Shown here piece by piece: positions 1 through 10,375 of a DNA stretch of 64,000 nucleotides. The notes under the pieces were generated by a model, which did no database searches, was not told where the DNA came from, and saw nothing but the letters and a program-made list of their open reading frames with translations. The DNA is taken from assembly GCA_029255685.2 (NCBI GenBank), contig CM055315.2, positions 53,287,358 through 53,351,357 of the forward strand. Direction: 5' to 3'. Numbering within the stretch: the stretch's first letter is position 1; every line of letters starts with the position of its first letter. A program made the position numbers and the translations under genes. This DNA is from Silene conica (lineage: Eukaryota > Streptophyta > Magnoliopsida > Caryophyllales > Caryophyllaceae).

Positions 1-83
1 ATCTTTTTATTTTCTGGAATTAAAGTATCAATTTTAGAAATTTTGGTGGGGCAATAAAATGTGCTCAATTTTGAGGATGAATA

Positions 84-302
84 TTGTGTTCCGATATGGA
101 TTGTATGACAGATGAAATTTTGGGTCAAATGCGCATTGTTAGTAACAGGTTGGTTGGTTTGAAGGGAGACGGGTACGCTGACGCTGACTCAAGTTCGGGG
201 AATCTGCGTAGTGTAATTGCTCAGTTGGTAAACCTATCTGATCTCACGGTTGGCGGCCTCGAAAAATTGGAAATGAACTGGATGACCTTAAAGATGCCCT
301 AA
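84..302 (+). other. short ORF fragment in the 3' internal region
   Basis: A 72-codon open frame between the presumed end of pol and the polypurine tracts. SIRE-type copia elements often carry an extra, envelope-like or unknown ORF here, so this could be a remnant of one. I see no transmembrane segment, zinc motif or other recognisable signature, and chance cannot be excluded. Confidence 0.2.
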
Positions 303-727
303 ATCCCTTGCTCCATATACCAACCATTCCTGACCAGCTCATGAACCTTCATCCCCCAACACCATGACCCTCCCTGCATTTGCCAAATATTTTATATGCT
401 CGTGTATACTTGCTAAACTTCTGCTCTTGTCTGACTTTTGTGCTATGATGTCTTTTGACTGTGTCCGGCAATTACATTGTCTCTGACTAATTGTGATGCA
501 CTATGGTCCCATATTTTGCACATCTTTCTCCTTTTGATGATGTCAAGAGGGGGAAAATGTTTAGGACTCATGATTCTTAATAGCTACTGGTTTACTAGAT
601 GTATGACTATGATGATTTTTCTCTTTGCGTTCTCACAGCGGATGAAAATTTAAACTATGATCTCAGTTAATATTTAATGTTCTCGATTTCGGCATATTTC
701 GTTCCGTTGCTTAAGTTTCTCAGTTAT

Positions 728-771
728 TGCTTGATTGAGGGGGAATATATGCTTGATTGAGGGGGAATATA
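728..771 (+). repeat. 22-bp tandem duplication carrying a polypurine tract
   Basis: Two head-to-tail copies (728-749 and 750-771) of a 22-mer containing TTGAGGGGGAATA, 35 bp before the 3' LTR. A third G-rich tract is next to the LTR (795-805) and a fourth lies near 547-556 (AAGAGGGGGAAAA). Multiple polypurine tracts are typical of SIRE-like elements. Confidence 0.8.
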
Positions 772-793
772 CTCATAGGGACTTGCCATCATC

Positions 794-805
794 AAAGGGG
801 GAATT
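794..805 (+). promoter_or_regulatory. polypurine tract of the SIRE-like element
   Basis: AAAGGGGGAATT directly precedes the TGTTGG start of the 3' LTR. This is the expected plus-strand DNA primer position. Confidence 0.8.
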
Positions 806-1930
806 TGTTGGACTTATTTTGTTGATGATGACAAGTCCTCTTACTTTCTGTCCCCTTTTAATTAATGTTTTTGCGAGACGTGTTTTTAACAGGTTAATGA
901 AGACTTTTATGCTCGCTCGGATATTGGATTTAGCTTGAGTCCTTGCCTCGGTCCGTGTCTAGTAAAGTTGTAAGAATATAAGACTCGGGCTCACTCTAAT
1001 TCTTAATCTCATAAATCACAGCTTAATATTTTATAAATAGATTCTTTGAAACTATTTTCTTATAAAATATTTTGTTTGAGCTTTCCTAACTTGTATCAAA
1101 GTCTTATTTCTATCTTAGTTAGGATATGTTTAAAAAGATTTGATTGACTTAATTTTGGTCAAAAGATTTCTCACGGAAATCTGGTTACCAAAATTGAGTA
1201 AAATTCTTTTCCACAAACTTGTGCTCAACTCTTGGTTATTTAAGAAGCATTTGTGAAGGGTTGACTTACGCACCACAAACACAATCAAATTATTCTGTGC
1301 AAATTTTGTTTCAAAGAAAATATTTATCGTGCGTCAAATTGTCCTTTTGCAAATCTTTGGTCAAAACTGTTTGTATTATTTTTGGTTTGCAAACTCTTAA
1401 GTTGTGTTCTTTGAGATTGTGTTAGAGAGTACAAGTCTTTATATTCATAGTGACAATTAATTGTTCAAATTGTTCAAATTGATTGAACCGTATAAGAAGA
1501 CATTTGAGTTGTAATTTTCTATCTTTGATAAAACTTTCATTGGAGTACGGGTTGTACTCGAGTAGCACGATCGGGTTGATCGTGGGGATATTTCTTTGTA
1601 ATCGGGTTTCGTTATAAGGATATTTTTAATAAGAGAAAGAGGGTGGACGTAGACCTTTAGAGAGTAGGTCGAACCACGTTAAAAATCTTGTGTCTCGTGC
1701 TTTTCTTGTTTTTATTTGTTTTATTTTCATTCTCGTTCATAGTATTCTTTTCACGCGAGTAATCAGAACAGTACAGCACAATTTCAATTGTATGAACAGA
1801 CATCGTGACTGTTCAATTTGCCTGTGTACTGCTTAAGCATAAATCGTGAACGCTATTTCCGCTTTAATTTTAAAAAGGGTACTTAATTCACACCCTCCCC
1901 CTCTTAAGTACCGGATCGATAAACTCAACA
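806..1930 (+). repeat. 3' LTR of the SIRE-like copia element
   Basis: 1125-bp LTR starting TGTTGGAC and ending ACTCAACA, a 5-bp terminal inverted repeat (TGTTG/CAACA). It follows a polypurine tract and ends abruptly at TRIM sequence. A TATA-like TATAAATAG lies about 226 bp from the start. The 207-bp open frame at 1219-1425 inside it shows no coding signature. Confidence 0.85.
1032..1040 (+). promoter_or_regulatory. TATA box in the SIRE-like LTR
   Basis: TATAAATAG in an AT-rich stretch, a good match to the plant TATA consensus and in a plausible U3 position. Transcription from it was not tested. Confidence 0.5.
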
Positions 1931-2016
1931 ATAATTGGTTTTAGGATGAAACCTCACTTGCTTATGGGCCGGTTTCATGCACCTAATTCTATAAGCCCGC
2001 TGCGGGGAACTCAACA
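1931..2016 (+). repeat. TRIM 5' LTR, split by the SIRE insertion
   Basis: 86 bp matching the end of the 3' LTR (about 2368-2453), finishing in ACTCAACA. The missing upstream part should lie to the left of the SIRE-like element. Confidence 0.85.
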
Positions 2017-2018
2017 AG

Positions 2019-2030
2019 TGGTATCAGAGC
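2019..2030 (+). promoter_or_regulatory. TRIM primer-binding site (tRNA-iMet)
   Basis: TGGTATCAGAGC two bases after the LTR end, complementary to the 3' end of plant initiator tRNA-Met. Confidence 0.9.
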
Positions 2031-2266
2031 CGACGGTTCGGCTTGGGACCGCAAGGTGCGATGTGGTGACGGTGCTCGAAATGGCGCAGAGTAGCGTCGT
2101 GGTTGCGGAGTAGCACCACCGTTGGACTCTCTCCCTTGGTTGACTAGAGATGCGGAGTAGCATCGTGCAGAGTAGCCTGGTCGGCCCGACACGGGGTTGT
2201 GTCGGGTGCGGAGTAGCGCCAAGTGAGGGGGAGTTTCGCACACACACATGTGAAAGGGGGAGATTT

Positions 2267-2453
2267 TTGAGGTCTCTTCCCATATGTGTGTGAGGAGCAT
2301 TGTCCCACATCGGTAGAATTATAGTGAAGGGACTAGCTTATAAGTAAGTGAGCTACTCCTCCTATCACCAATTGGTTTTAGGATGGAACCTCACTTGCTT
2401 ATGGGCCGGTCTCATGCACCTAATTCTATAAGCACGCTGCGGGGGACTCAACA
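2267..2453 (+). repeat. TRIM 3' LTR
   Basis: Follows the polypurine tract AAAGGGGGAG. The exact first base is uncertain by a few bases (TTGAGG, opposite the CTCAACA end). It contains TGTCCCACATCGG at 2301-2313 and ends ACTCAACA. Confidence 0.75.
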
Positions 2454-3110
2454 GATATTAAAATTGAGATGGAGACTGGTTATTAGTAGTGAGTTATGGG
2501 GCCTTTGGGCTGAGTTATGATTATGGTCCGGAGTGACCATGGTTATTGAGTCATGTTTATATGAATTTGGAACCAATATTGAGATGGAAGTATTGTTTTG
2601 GTGGTATCGTTTTTAAGTTAAATGCTAGTTCACTCACCCCTTGTCTTTGGTCTTAGGTTCGATGATGAGTATACGATACTTGGTTACTTGGAGTAAGATA
2701 TTTTTTTTTAGACAGAGTAATGAGTAAGACGGAGTAATAAGTTGGGGATGTTATAATGAGGTTACGGGGACGTAACCGTGTTTTAAGGAGGATAAGATTG
2801 TAAAATCGTAATGATTTTATGATATGGCGAGTTGTTAATGACATGGCTAAATTGTATGTGGTGATTGTTTACATATACTCGATAATCTTGATTACTTCTG
2901 TTATGTTTTTATTGCGTTCCGTAAAGTATCTGTAAACCTGGTTTTGTGTCAAACTTTGAGGACAAAGTTTTTGTAACAAGGGTACAATGCAACACTCGCG
3001 TTTTGAAATCTATATAAGTACTACTTGGGTTTGTTTCATGTTGTTATGTGTTTCGTTACCATTAGGGGATGGTGAACTTCGGGACGAAGTTTATTTTAAG
3101 GGGGGAAGAC
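2454..3110 (+). other. internal 3' region of element A, non-coding
   Basis: 657 bp without a convincing ORF. Its last 380 bp are shared with A' (22168-22547) and, more divergently, with E1 and E2. It holds a TATA-like CTATATAAG near 3010, two hairpins and the polypurine tract. Confidence 0.75.
2951..3110 (+). promoter_or_regulatory. twin hairpins and polypurine tract of element A
   Basis: Hairpin 1 (2951-2970) is AAACTTTG-AGGA-CAAAGTTT, a perfect 8-bp stem. Hairpin 2 (3075-3091) is AACTTCG-GGA-CGAAGTT, a perfect 7-bp stem. The polypurine tract AAGGGGGGAAGA (3098-3109) follows and abuts the LTR start TGTAATACCCC. The same order is kept in A', E1 and E2. Confidence 0.75.
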
Positions 3111-4432
3111 TGTAATACCCCGTATTCTATTTTAATTTTTATTAATGATTTTGGATACGATGATAGCTATTCGAACGTTTTTATTTGATAATTAACTTAC
3201 CGAATAATTATTGTTATATTTTATACGTTGTTATTAATGTTGAGTATGCGAATTAGTAAGATATCGTGTTTAAGTTAAATACGGAGTTGAGGGAATTGGG
3301 CCTCGAAGGGCGTGCCTTAGTGCAGCCCAATACAACATAACACCAAACTCACTAACATCTCACAAAACTCCCTCCAACGTCCAACTTAAACATCATCTAA
3401 ACCCTAACCCTAATAAACAAAAAAAACGCCTCTCACTCACGTACACTGGTGGTGGCCGCTCCAAAGGGTAAGAAAGGGAGATGCACACGGTGGGTTAGGG
3501 TGGTTAGGGGTGGACGAATTGCTTCAGAAAAGAGGTATGCTCACGATTGTTCTATATTTTGCTGTTTCTCATGTCTTTTGTTCGTGTAAATAGCAACTAG
3601 ATATACACGTTATATCGATTGTCTTCTCATACCACAAATCTATGATGTTAATATTTGAGTTCTGAGCATAGTTATGACGTCGTGGACCACCTAGGACCAC
3701 CTAGGACCACCGTGTATGGTGGTTTTGCCACCTACGTCAGTCGCGAATTTCCGTTCTTAGAATAGGCTGTTGAACGTATGGTTTGGTATAGGGATTCGAA
3801 GTGGTGTTTGTTCACAGTTAGTACGAGTGTTGGAGTATTTAGTAAGGTGGTAGTCGGGGTGTGTGTATGGTGGTTGTCACGGTGGGTCTTGGTGGCGTGT
3901 GTCGGTTTTATGGTGGAGTTCGTTTGGGTCGTGGTGTAAACAGAGTAACAAGGGGTCTGGTGGTCAGGGTTTGGGTGGCTGTTTCGGGGAGATGGGTGGT
4001 GTCGAAGGTTGGGGATTGGCTCCAGGGGGCAGAGGGTGTTGTGAGGTGTCAAGGGAGGAGGTTGGTTGGGGTGAGCAAAGCGTTGGCACGTGGCGAAGGG
4101 GGTGGTTGCAGGGGGTGTGTCACGGTAAGTGCAGGAACATAGGACTGTCGTTGGTGACCAGTGGGTGTTGGGACTGGTTTTGAGGGCTGGTTGGGACAAG
4201 GATGGTGTCGTGGTCAGGGGCAGTAGTTACACCGCGGGTCAGGGGTCTCAACCATGATTGTGTGGTGGAGGTGCAGGCCGTAGAAGGGCGTCGAAGAGGC
4301 TGCGAAGTGGGCTGATGTCGTGAGGAGTTGGTCGCTGTTTTTGGCTGTTTGTGTTATTACGTGTAATGCATTTTGTTGGTAGTATATTGTTGTTGTCTAG
4401 TGTATTAGTTTGTTGTCTTATTATTATTATAT

Positions 4433-4573
4433 GATACCATTATTACTATTATTATTATTATTATAATTTGTATTATTATTATTATTATTATTGTTATTAC
4501 TAATATTACTATGGTTAGTATTTTTGACAATGACCTTATGGTTATTAATATTATTATGTTATTATTATTATTT
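4433..4573 (+). repeat. ATT-rich microsatellite in the LTR of A
   Basis: Runs of (ATT)n with short interruptions. Similar ATT tracts lie in the equivalent LTR position in A' and in all E LTRs. Confidence 0.8.
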
Positions 4574-5112
4574 TCGAAATTAATAATTTGTTTGTTAGAT
4601 TTGTATATTGTAATTAATATGATTGATTGTTAGTATATGGTAACTTATTATCAAAGTTTTATGGTTAGTCAATGTATTTAAGTATGTGCAATATTGTGAT
4701 ATTGTATTGTGACAATTATTTATATATGGTGAAGTTTAATAATTGGGACATGATCAAGAGTTTTGTAGTACTGCCATTTTGGGCAAGGTTTCTATTTCGG
4801 GAAAGTTTCTATTACAGGAAACTTTCCACTTTTGGAAGTTGCTATATGTAGTATGTTGTTACTATATATATAATGGGGGCTGGTGGTTATTTATTAATCG
4901 TTAAATAATAATTATTTAGGTGACGGTTTCTGCGTGGAACATTACTAGCAGCTGTTGGTTATCTTTCTGCAAATTGAGGTAGGGGAAATTGCTACACATA
5001 TAATAATGATTATTTACTTGGTTGATTGATGAGTATTTTACATTATCGTATGATTTGGAATATTGTGTTATTTGAATATATTTTCTGTGATACGATATTA
5101 GGTGATGAGAGA

Positions 5113-5303
5113 TGGGCGTTGTGATCGGTGCGGAGTTAATTGGCGTTGTGATCGGTGCGGAGTTAATTGGCGTTGTGATCGGTGCGGAGTTAATTGGCGT
5201 TGTGATCGGTGCGGAGTTAATTGGCGTTGTGATCGGTGCGGAGTTAATGGCCTTGGGAGCGGTGCAGAGTTATTGGCCTTGTGATCGGTGCGGAGAAGGG
5301 ATG
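5113..5303 (+). repeat. 27-bp minisatellite in the LTR of A
   Basis: About four exact 27-bp units starting CGTTGTGATCGGTGCGG, then three diverged 26-bp units. One frame reads through as a 9-residue repeat (GVVIGAELI), because 27 is a multiple of 3. No start context or homologous domain supports a real protein. The A' copy (24529-24712) has a 6-bp insertion in its second unit and different point changes. Confidence 0.85.
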
Positions 5304-5700
5304 ATTGAATCTATCCCTATATATATGATATTGTTGTTTATTTATTTTCCTCTACTCAACCTCGTGGTTGACCCTGTGTATTCGTGATCACCTGTGATGA
5401 ACCAAATTATTGGGGAGCAGATTGACAGGTGGCTGAGACTGTGGGAAGCTATGGGAAGAGAGAGCTTGGATCCGGACCAGACTAGAGTCTAGTTCACCAT
5501 AGTCAGTTTATCATGAGTTGTATTTTCATTTCATAAGACAGTTTGTATACAGTTGTAGGAACATGTTATGGAGTTTAACTTTTAAATAAAGTACTGTTTA
5601 TCTTTCCTTTGTCTCTACTGCCTCGGGAAACCGGGATGGTAACACCCTTAATTATCTAAGGAGTCCTAGTACAGGCCCTTAAATAAATGGGGGTGTTACA

Positions 5701-8354
5701 CTGTCCGATACGATCTCCTTCGGAACACCATGATAGCGAACAATCTCAGCAACATAAGCGTTTGCAAGGCGATCCATATCCCATTTCTCTCTAATCAGTA
5801 TGAACCTAGCACACTTAGTCAATCGATCCACTACAACCCAAACGACATCCTTACCGCCAACAGTCTTCGGTAACGCGGTCACAAAGTCCATGGAGATGCA
5901 CTATCACTTCCACTGAGGAACGTGGTGCGGCTGAAGTAGAGCACCAAGTCTCTTATGCTCAATCTTGACTAGCTGACATGTCAAACACTTACTCACGAAA
6001 CTCAAGATGTCCTTTTTCATCCCAGGCCACCAGAACAAGTGTCTAAGATCCTTATGCGTCTTCTCGCCACCAGGATGAAACGAATAAGGGGTCAAATGTG
6101 CCTCATCTAACACCTTCTTCATTAGGTTAGGAGCATCAGGAACAAACATCCGGCCATGGAAACAAAGAAATCGATCATCACCAATCAGAAAATCCTTAGC
6201 CTCACAATTGGCTATCTTAGCCTCGAATTTCTTGAAAGTAGCATCAGTAGGCAAACTCTGGCGAATCTCCCAGTACAAAGTCTGCTCAGTTAACATCGCA
6301 TTCAACCAATTGAATCCAGACCCAAGCATCTCAAGCCTTAGCTTACGGAACTTTGAACATAATTCATCTTGCAACACTCGAATCGCGCTCAAAGAATGAG
6401 AGGTCTTTCTACTCAACGTATCAGGAACTACGTTAGGCTTGCCCTCATGATAAATAAGCTCTATGTCGGAATCCTTGATGAGCTCAAGCCATCTGCGCTG
6501 CGTCATTTTAAGCTCTTTCTGAGTGAAAATGTACCTTAAGCTCTTATGATAAGTAATAATGCGGCAATGGGAGCCAATAAGATTATGAAGCCACATCTTT
6601 AAGGTATGAACAACTGCGGCTAACTCCAGGTCATGAGTAGGATAATTCACCTCGTGAACAAGCAACTGTCTGGAGGAATAGGCTATCACCTTCCCACTCT
6701 ACATCAGTACACAACCTAAACCAAGCATAGAAGCATCGCAGTACACATCATAATCAACCCTATTCTTCGGAAGAGTAGGCACTGGAGCGGTCGTCAATCT
6801 AGTCTTCAAATCCTGAAAGGTATTCTCACAGTTATCAGTCCAAACAAACTTGGTTTCCTTCTTTAGCAGCTGAGTCATCGGGCGAGCTAGTCTAGAGAAG
6901 TCTTTCACGAACCGTCGATAGTAACCTGTTAATCCAAGGAAACTACAGATCTCACCAATGTCCTTGAGACTCTCCCAATCCATAAAAGCGTCTATCTTGG
7001 AGGGGTCAACCATCACACCCTCGCTGGAGATCACATGGTCTAGAAAGGCTACCTTTGACAACCAGAATTCGTATTTCGAAAACTTAGCGTACCGCTTCTA
7101 ACGACACAGAATCTCAAGTATGATGCGAAGATGTTCAACGTGCTCTTCATCAGTTTTCGAGTAAATCATAATGTCATCTATGAACACCACAACGCAAGTG
7201 TCCAAGTATTCGCTGAAGGTTCAATTCATCTGATCCATAAATATGGCAGGAGCATTGGTTAACCCAAATGGCTTGACAACAAACTCGAAATGTTCATAGC
7301 GAGTGTGGAAAGCAGTCTTTGCAACATCAGCCTCACGAACGGGGATTGGATGATATCCCGACCGTAGATCAATCTTAGAGAATCTGGAAGCACCACGGAG
7401 CTGGTCGAACAGATCATCAATCCTAGGCAACGAATAACGGTTCTTCGCGATGACTCGGTTCAACTGTCTATAGTCAATGCACAATCTCATAGAACCGTCT
7501 TTCTTCTTAATGAACAACACTGGAGCACCCCAAGGGGAAGCACGCGGTCAAATAAAACCTTTCTCAATCATCTCTTCCAATTTCTTCTTCAGTTCCTTCA
7601 AATATGGCGGAGCCATCCGATATGGAGCCTTAAAAATAGGTCTGGTACCAGGCACAAGCTCAATCGTAAACTCGACATCTCGCTCTGGAGGTATACCCGA
7701 CAACTTTTTAGGGAAAACATCGGGTAACTCTCGAACAATGGGCACCTCTTCCAACTTTGGCAACGAAGGTTTCGCGCCTGAAATAACACACAGGAAGGCT
7801 TGGCAACCCTTCCTAAGAAGATAAGAAGCTTTCATTGAAGAAATGAGACGAACATCCTTTCGGGGGCAAGTTCCCTTATAGGAAACACGAACTCCTGTCG
7901 GACTCCTCAAGCAGATTTTGTTATCACGGCACTCGAAGCGAGCATGGTACCGCGATAACCAATCCATACCGAGGATAATGTCAAACTCCTCGAGAGGAAA
8001 CCTCGGAAGGTTCGCAGGAAATGTTGAGCTAACAATCAAAACGGGTACATCCGTATAGGAAGAAGAACAGGAGAAGACGTCTCCAGATGGCAGTGAAATG
8101 GAAGTCTCCTTACAAATGGAAGACTCAAGAGCTAGTCTATAAGCAAAGTGGGTCGATATTAATGACAAGGAAGTACCAGTATCAAATAGGATCAAGCATT
8201 CGGCACCAAGGACTGAGAATATACCGACAATGATGTATGTGTTGGCCTCTGACTCAGCTCTAGTCATCACGAAGATGTTCCCTTTAGCCTTGTTTACACG
8301 GTCGCTACAGCAGTGGGGACAGCCTTGCCATGAGGAGTGTTCCTCTCTGGACAC
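5701..8354 (-). pseudogene. pol: B gypsy pol: protease, RT, RNase H, truncated integrase
   Basis: The polyprotein of element B would cleave Gag, copy RNA to DNA and integrate it. One reading frame runs through the whole stretch. It shows an aspartic protease DTGTS near 8190, the conserved FDIILGMDWL block, RT start [25 protein letters not shown], the FIDD active site (about 7165-7175), an RNase H with YPTHDLELAAVV, the integrase H2C2 finger (about 5945-6085) and the core with its first Asp in VVVDRLTK and second in IVSD. It is broken by in-frame stops at 7548, 7221, 7098, 6699, 5904 and 5901. Most are explained by C-to-T or G-to-A changes at expected Arg, Gln or Trp codons. The third catalytic residue and chromodomain region are missing because element A is inserted at 5700. 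Confidence 0.92.
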
Positions 8355-9283
8355 TCAAAAGAACGATTTCCAATCCGATTACAAGTGTAGCACCTGTAAG
8401 CTTGCTTATAGCAGTCAGAACCAGGATGAGGAGCTTTGCCACAACGATGACACTTGTCCGTAGAAGTCTCAGTGTGAACAATGGTACGAGCAACTGGAGC
8501 GACAAATCTCTCACACCTCTTCTTCTGGGAAGTAGGAAGGGCAGTGGCTGGAACAAACGGTCTCATACCCTGGTAATTAGTCCTCTGGTATGAAGAAGAA
8601 CCACTAGCAACTCTGGTCTCAGCATCAATGGCCTTAATAGAACTCTCGGCCCAATAGCATCATCATACACCTCTACAAAAGAAGTAGAGTCCTTTCTAAC
8701 CATGTTGTCAATGCGAGGACCAAACTTTCGTCGGTAGAAGTAGACTCTCTCGGACTCTATTCTGACAAAGCGAGAAGCAAAATGAGCTAGTTTATTGAAC
8801 TTGACTGTGAACGCCTAAACTGTCATCCTGCCTTGCTTCAAATCCATGAATTCCTTCAATCCTTGAGAACGAAGTTCCTTCGGGTAAAAGCGAGTCTCGA
8901 TCATGTTCTTGAAAGCATCCTAGTCAATAGCGGGTCCACCAGAGCGGTAGGACCAGTAAGCGTCCACCATCTATCAGCCTTGTGTGTCAGAAAGTGAGCA
9001 GCTAAACGTACGTACACTAACCTCCCTGGCCACAGAGTACATCGAGAAACCTCTCTCCATGTCTCTTAACCACTCAAACAAAGCAACTGGATCAACCTCT
9101 CCACTGTCGGTCTTGGTGTGACTTCCTAGACATCTGGTTGGCTATCCAAGAGAAGCCGCCGGGATGGTTCGCATCATTAATAGGAGGCGGAGGAGGAGCA
9201 GCATCAGCCTGGGTCCTCTGATTCTCCAGAACGTGTAGCTGTTCTTGCATGATTGTATTGTCTACGTTGGAAGGCCTCACCAT
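8294..9283 (-). pseudogene. gag: B gypsy gag with zinc knuckles
   Basis: Capsid/nucleocapsid gene of element B. The N-terminal piece (9092-9283) has a proline run typical of gypsy Gag starts. The C-terminal piece (8294-8566) has two CCHC boxes: CHRCGKAPHPGSDC, intact, and CYTCNRIGNRSFEC, where the expected His is Asn. The frame between is broken by stops and shifts, and the zinc-knuckle frame is +1 relative to the protease frame. In the second copy the first box has lost its first Cys while the second box keeps its His. Confidence 0.85.
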
Positions 9284-9436
9284 CCTACAAAAGAAAAACT
9301 TGGGTTAGCTTCGCATATGGCATTCACAAACAAACTACCATATTTAAATCTTTAAACTACCCCATTTGTCATTCATTATTTGGTTACTTGGTCAATTTAT
9401 GTTGGGGGGTCACATGAGTGCGTCGGGAGCGACAAC

Positions 9437-9449
9437 GCTCTGATACCAA
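9437..9449 (-). promoter_or_regulatory. B primer-binding site (tRNA-iMet)
   Basis: On the minus strand it reads TTGGTATCAGAGC, one base from the LTR end. It primes minus-strand DNA synthesis. Confidence 0.9.
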
Positions 9450-9949
9450 CTGTAAAACCCCACCTCGCGATAGCGGAAAATAAACACAGAAGATACTAAA
9501 AATGCAACGTAATTTAAACTTTTTAAGTAAACATAACTAAACATGCGAGGTGTAAAGTCTAGATAACTGAAATGCGGAAAATGAAAGAAACATAAATAAG
9601 TATTAAATCACAAGTACAAAATCGCAACCCGGGATAACATATCCCTCCAGGCACAAAACTGTATAAACCAAAACTAATTTCTAGCTAACGAATAGGGTTT
9701 AGTCATCGATGAAGGATCATCGCTTGCTAGCCTCTGTGAAATCCCCCCTATAATCATTATCACCACCAACCTACACACATGCAACATGTGCGCCATAATC
9801 AGTGGGGAGTGACTAGAGATGCTCCTAGCCACCTATTGTCATAAACACGTAACATTTAATCACATATGATTAATTATCCCAACATAAACATGATCATGTG
9901 AAGTAATCATTCATCCATTCTCATCTTAGCAAAATCATGTAATTAGATC

Positions 9950-10375
9950 ATATACCACGACTCAGGCATATCTAAAACATATATTCAACAATGATAACAC
10001 AATACCCCGAGTTAGGCAAGCTAGCACAATTCAGTAGTATCTAAGTCCAACCCCGACTCAGGTGAACTTAGAAGACACAATAATCAGCAATATCATTCAT
10101 GAACCCCGACTCAGGCATGAAGAGATACAATCACCTAGTATTGGTTTGGAGGTCCCGACTCAGCCATAACCAATACTCTTCGAATGAATCAGTGGTCCCA
10201 ACTCAGGCATGATCCACCGGTCATACAAACTCACAAAGGAATAGAGGTCCCGACTCATATATATCCCAATGCATCAACCATACACACGTAACGACTCAGA
10301 GGTCCCGACTCATACATATCCGTCACGCGACATACACTCACGTATCCAACTAGAGGTCCCGACTCAGACATATTT
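9950..10375. repeat. array of nine diverged ~50-bp repeats in the B LTR
   Basis: The core CCCGACTCAGRCAT recurs about nine times at intervals of roughly 45-55 bp, with diverged filler. It starts near 9955 and ends near 10370. The same array is at about 38060-38485 in the second copy. Confidence 0.75.

Larger units (their letters stand above)
1..1930 (+). mobile_element. 3' part of a SIRE/Maximus-like Ty1-copia retrotransposon
   Basis: The end of a plus-strand LTR retrotransposon: about 805 bp of internal 3' sequence, several G-rich polypurine stretches, and a complete 3' LTR with TGTTG/CAACA ends. The repeated GGGGGAA tracts before a TGTTGGAC LTR start and the LTR of about 1.1 kb resemble the plant SIRE/Maximus copia lineage; that lineage call is by resemblance, since no RT is in view. 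The element stops exactly where an LTR-like TRIM sequence starts at 1931, so it is inserted in that TRIM. The predicted 5-bp target duplication is ATAAT (1931-1935), whose partner lies left of the window. Confidence 0.75.
1931..2453 (+). mobile_element. TRIM (terminal-repeat retrotransposon in miniature)
   Basis: A non-coding mini-element: truncated 5' LTR (1931-2016), tRNA-Met primer-binding site two bases later, about 250 bp of internal DNA with no gene, a polypurine tract (2254-2263), then a 3' LTR of about 187 bp carrying TGTCCCACATCGG, a signature of many plant TRIMs. The two LTR remnants align over about 84 bp with only a few mismatches. The 5' LTR lost its first ~100 bp from view because the SIRE-like element was inserted into it. 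Confidence 0.85.
2454..5700 (+). mobile_element. element A: non-autonomous gypsy-type retroelement (3' part)
   Basis: Plus-strand element with non-coding internal sequence, two hairpins, a polypurine tract and a 2590-bp 3' LTR with TGTAATACCCC/GGGGTGTTACA ends. No gag or pol is visible in the part present. The same ends, hairpins and internal motifs occur in E1 and E2, so A and E are subfamilies of one non-autonomous group with Tekay/Del-like terminal sequences. A is inserted in the integrase of element B: its LTR ends exactly after the second catalytic Asp codon region of B. The TRIM (with the SIRE inside) interrupts A's internal region. Confidence 0.8.
3111..5700 (+). repeat. 3' LTR of element A
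   Basis: 2590 bp, TGTAATACCCC to GGGGTGTTACA, with inverted termini. Its parts are an AT-rich start, a CCCTAACCC-containing stretch near 3400, a G-rich GGTGG-dense region (3450-4340), ATT microsatellites (about 4433-4573) and a 27-bp minisatellite (5113-5303). A small GGACCACCTA repeat near 3682-3712 has one 10-bp unit more than in A'. Open frames in the G-rich part (for example 3861-4142) look like compositional artefacts. Confidence 0.85.

Noticed and set aside
1989..2310. Minus-strand frames across the TRIM
   Set aside because: TRIMs are non-coding, and both frames overlap the PBS, polypurine tract and LTR.
3399..3412. Telomere-like CTAAACCCTAACCCTAA words in the A LTR (also at 22836)
   Set aside because: Only about two repeat units within an LTR leader-like stretch. 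Not a telomeric array.
3861..4183. Overlapping plus-strand frames in the G-rich part of the A LTR
   Set aside because: Gly/Val/Trp-rich translation of GGTGG repeats. Two frames are open at once, and the equivalents in A' have shifted frames.
5113..5303. Evenly spaced direct repeats suggesting a CRISPR-like array
   Set aside because: Units are contiguous 27-mers without unique spacers, in a plant LTR. This is a minisatellite.
8230..8593. Plus-strand frames opposite B gag and protease
   Set aside because: Mirror frames of the true minus-strand gag-pol. No independent evidence.
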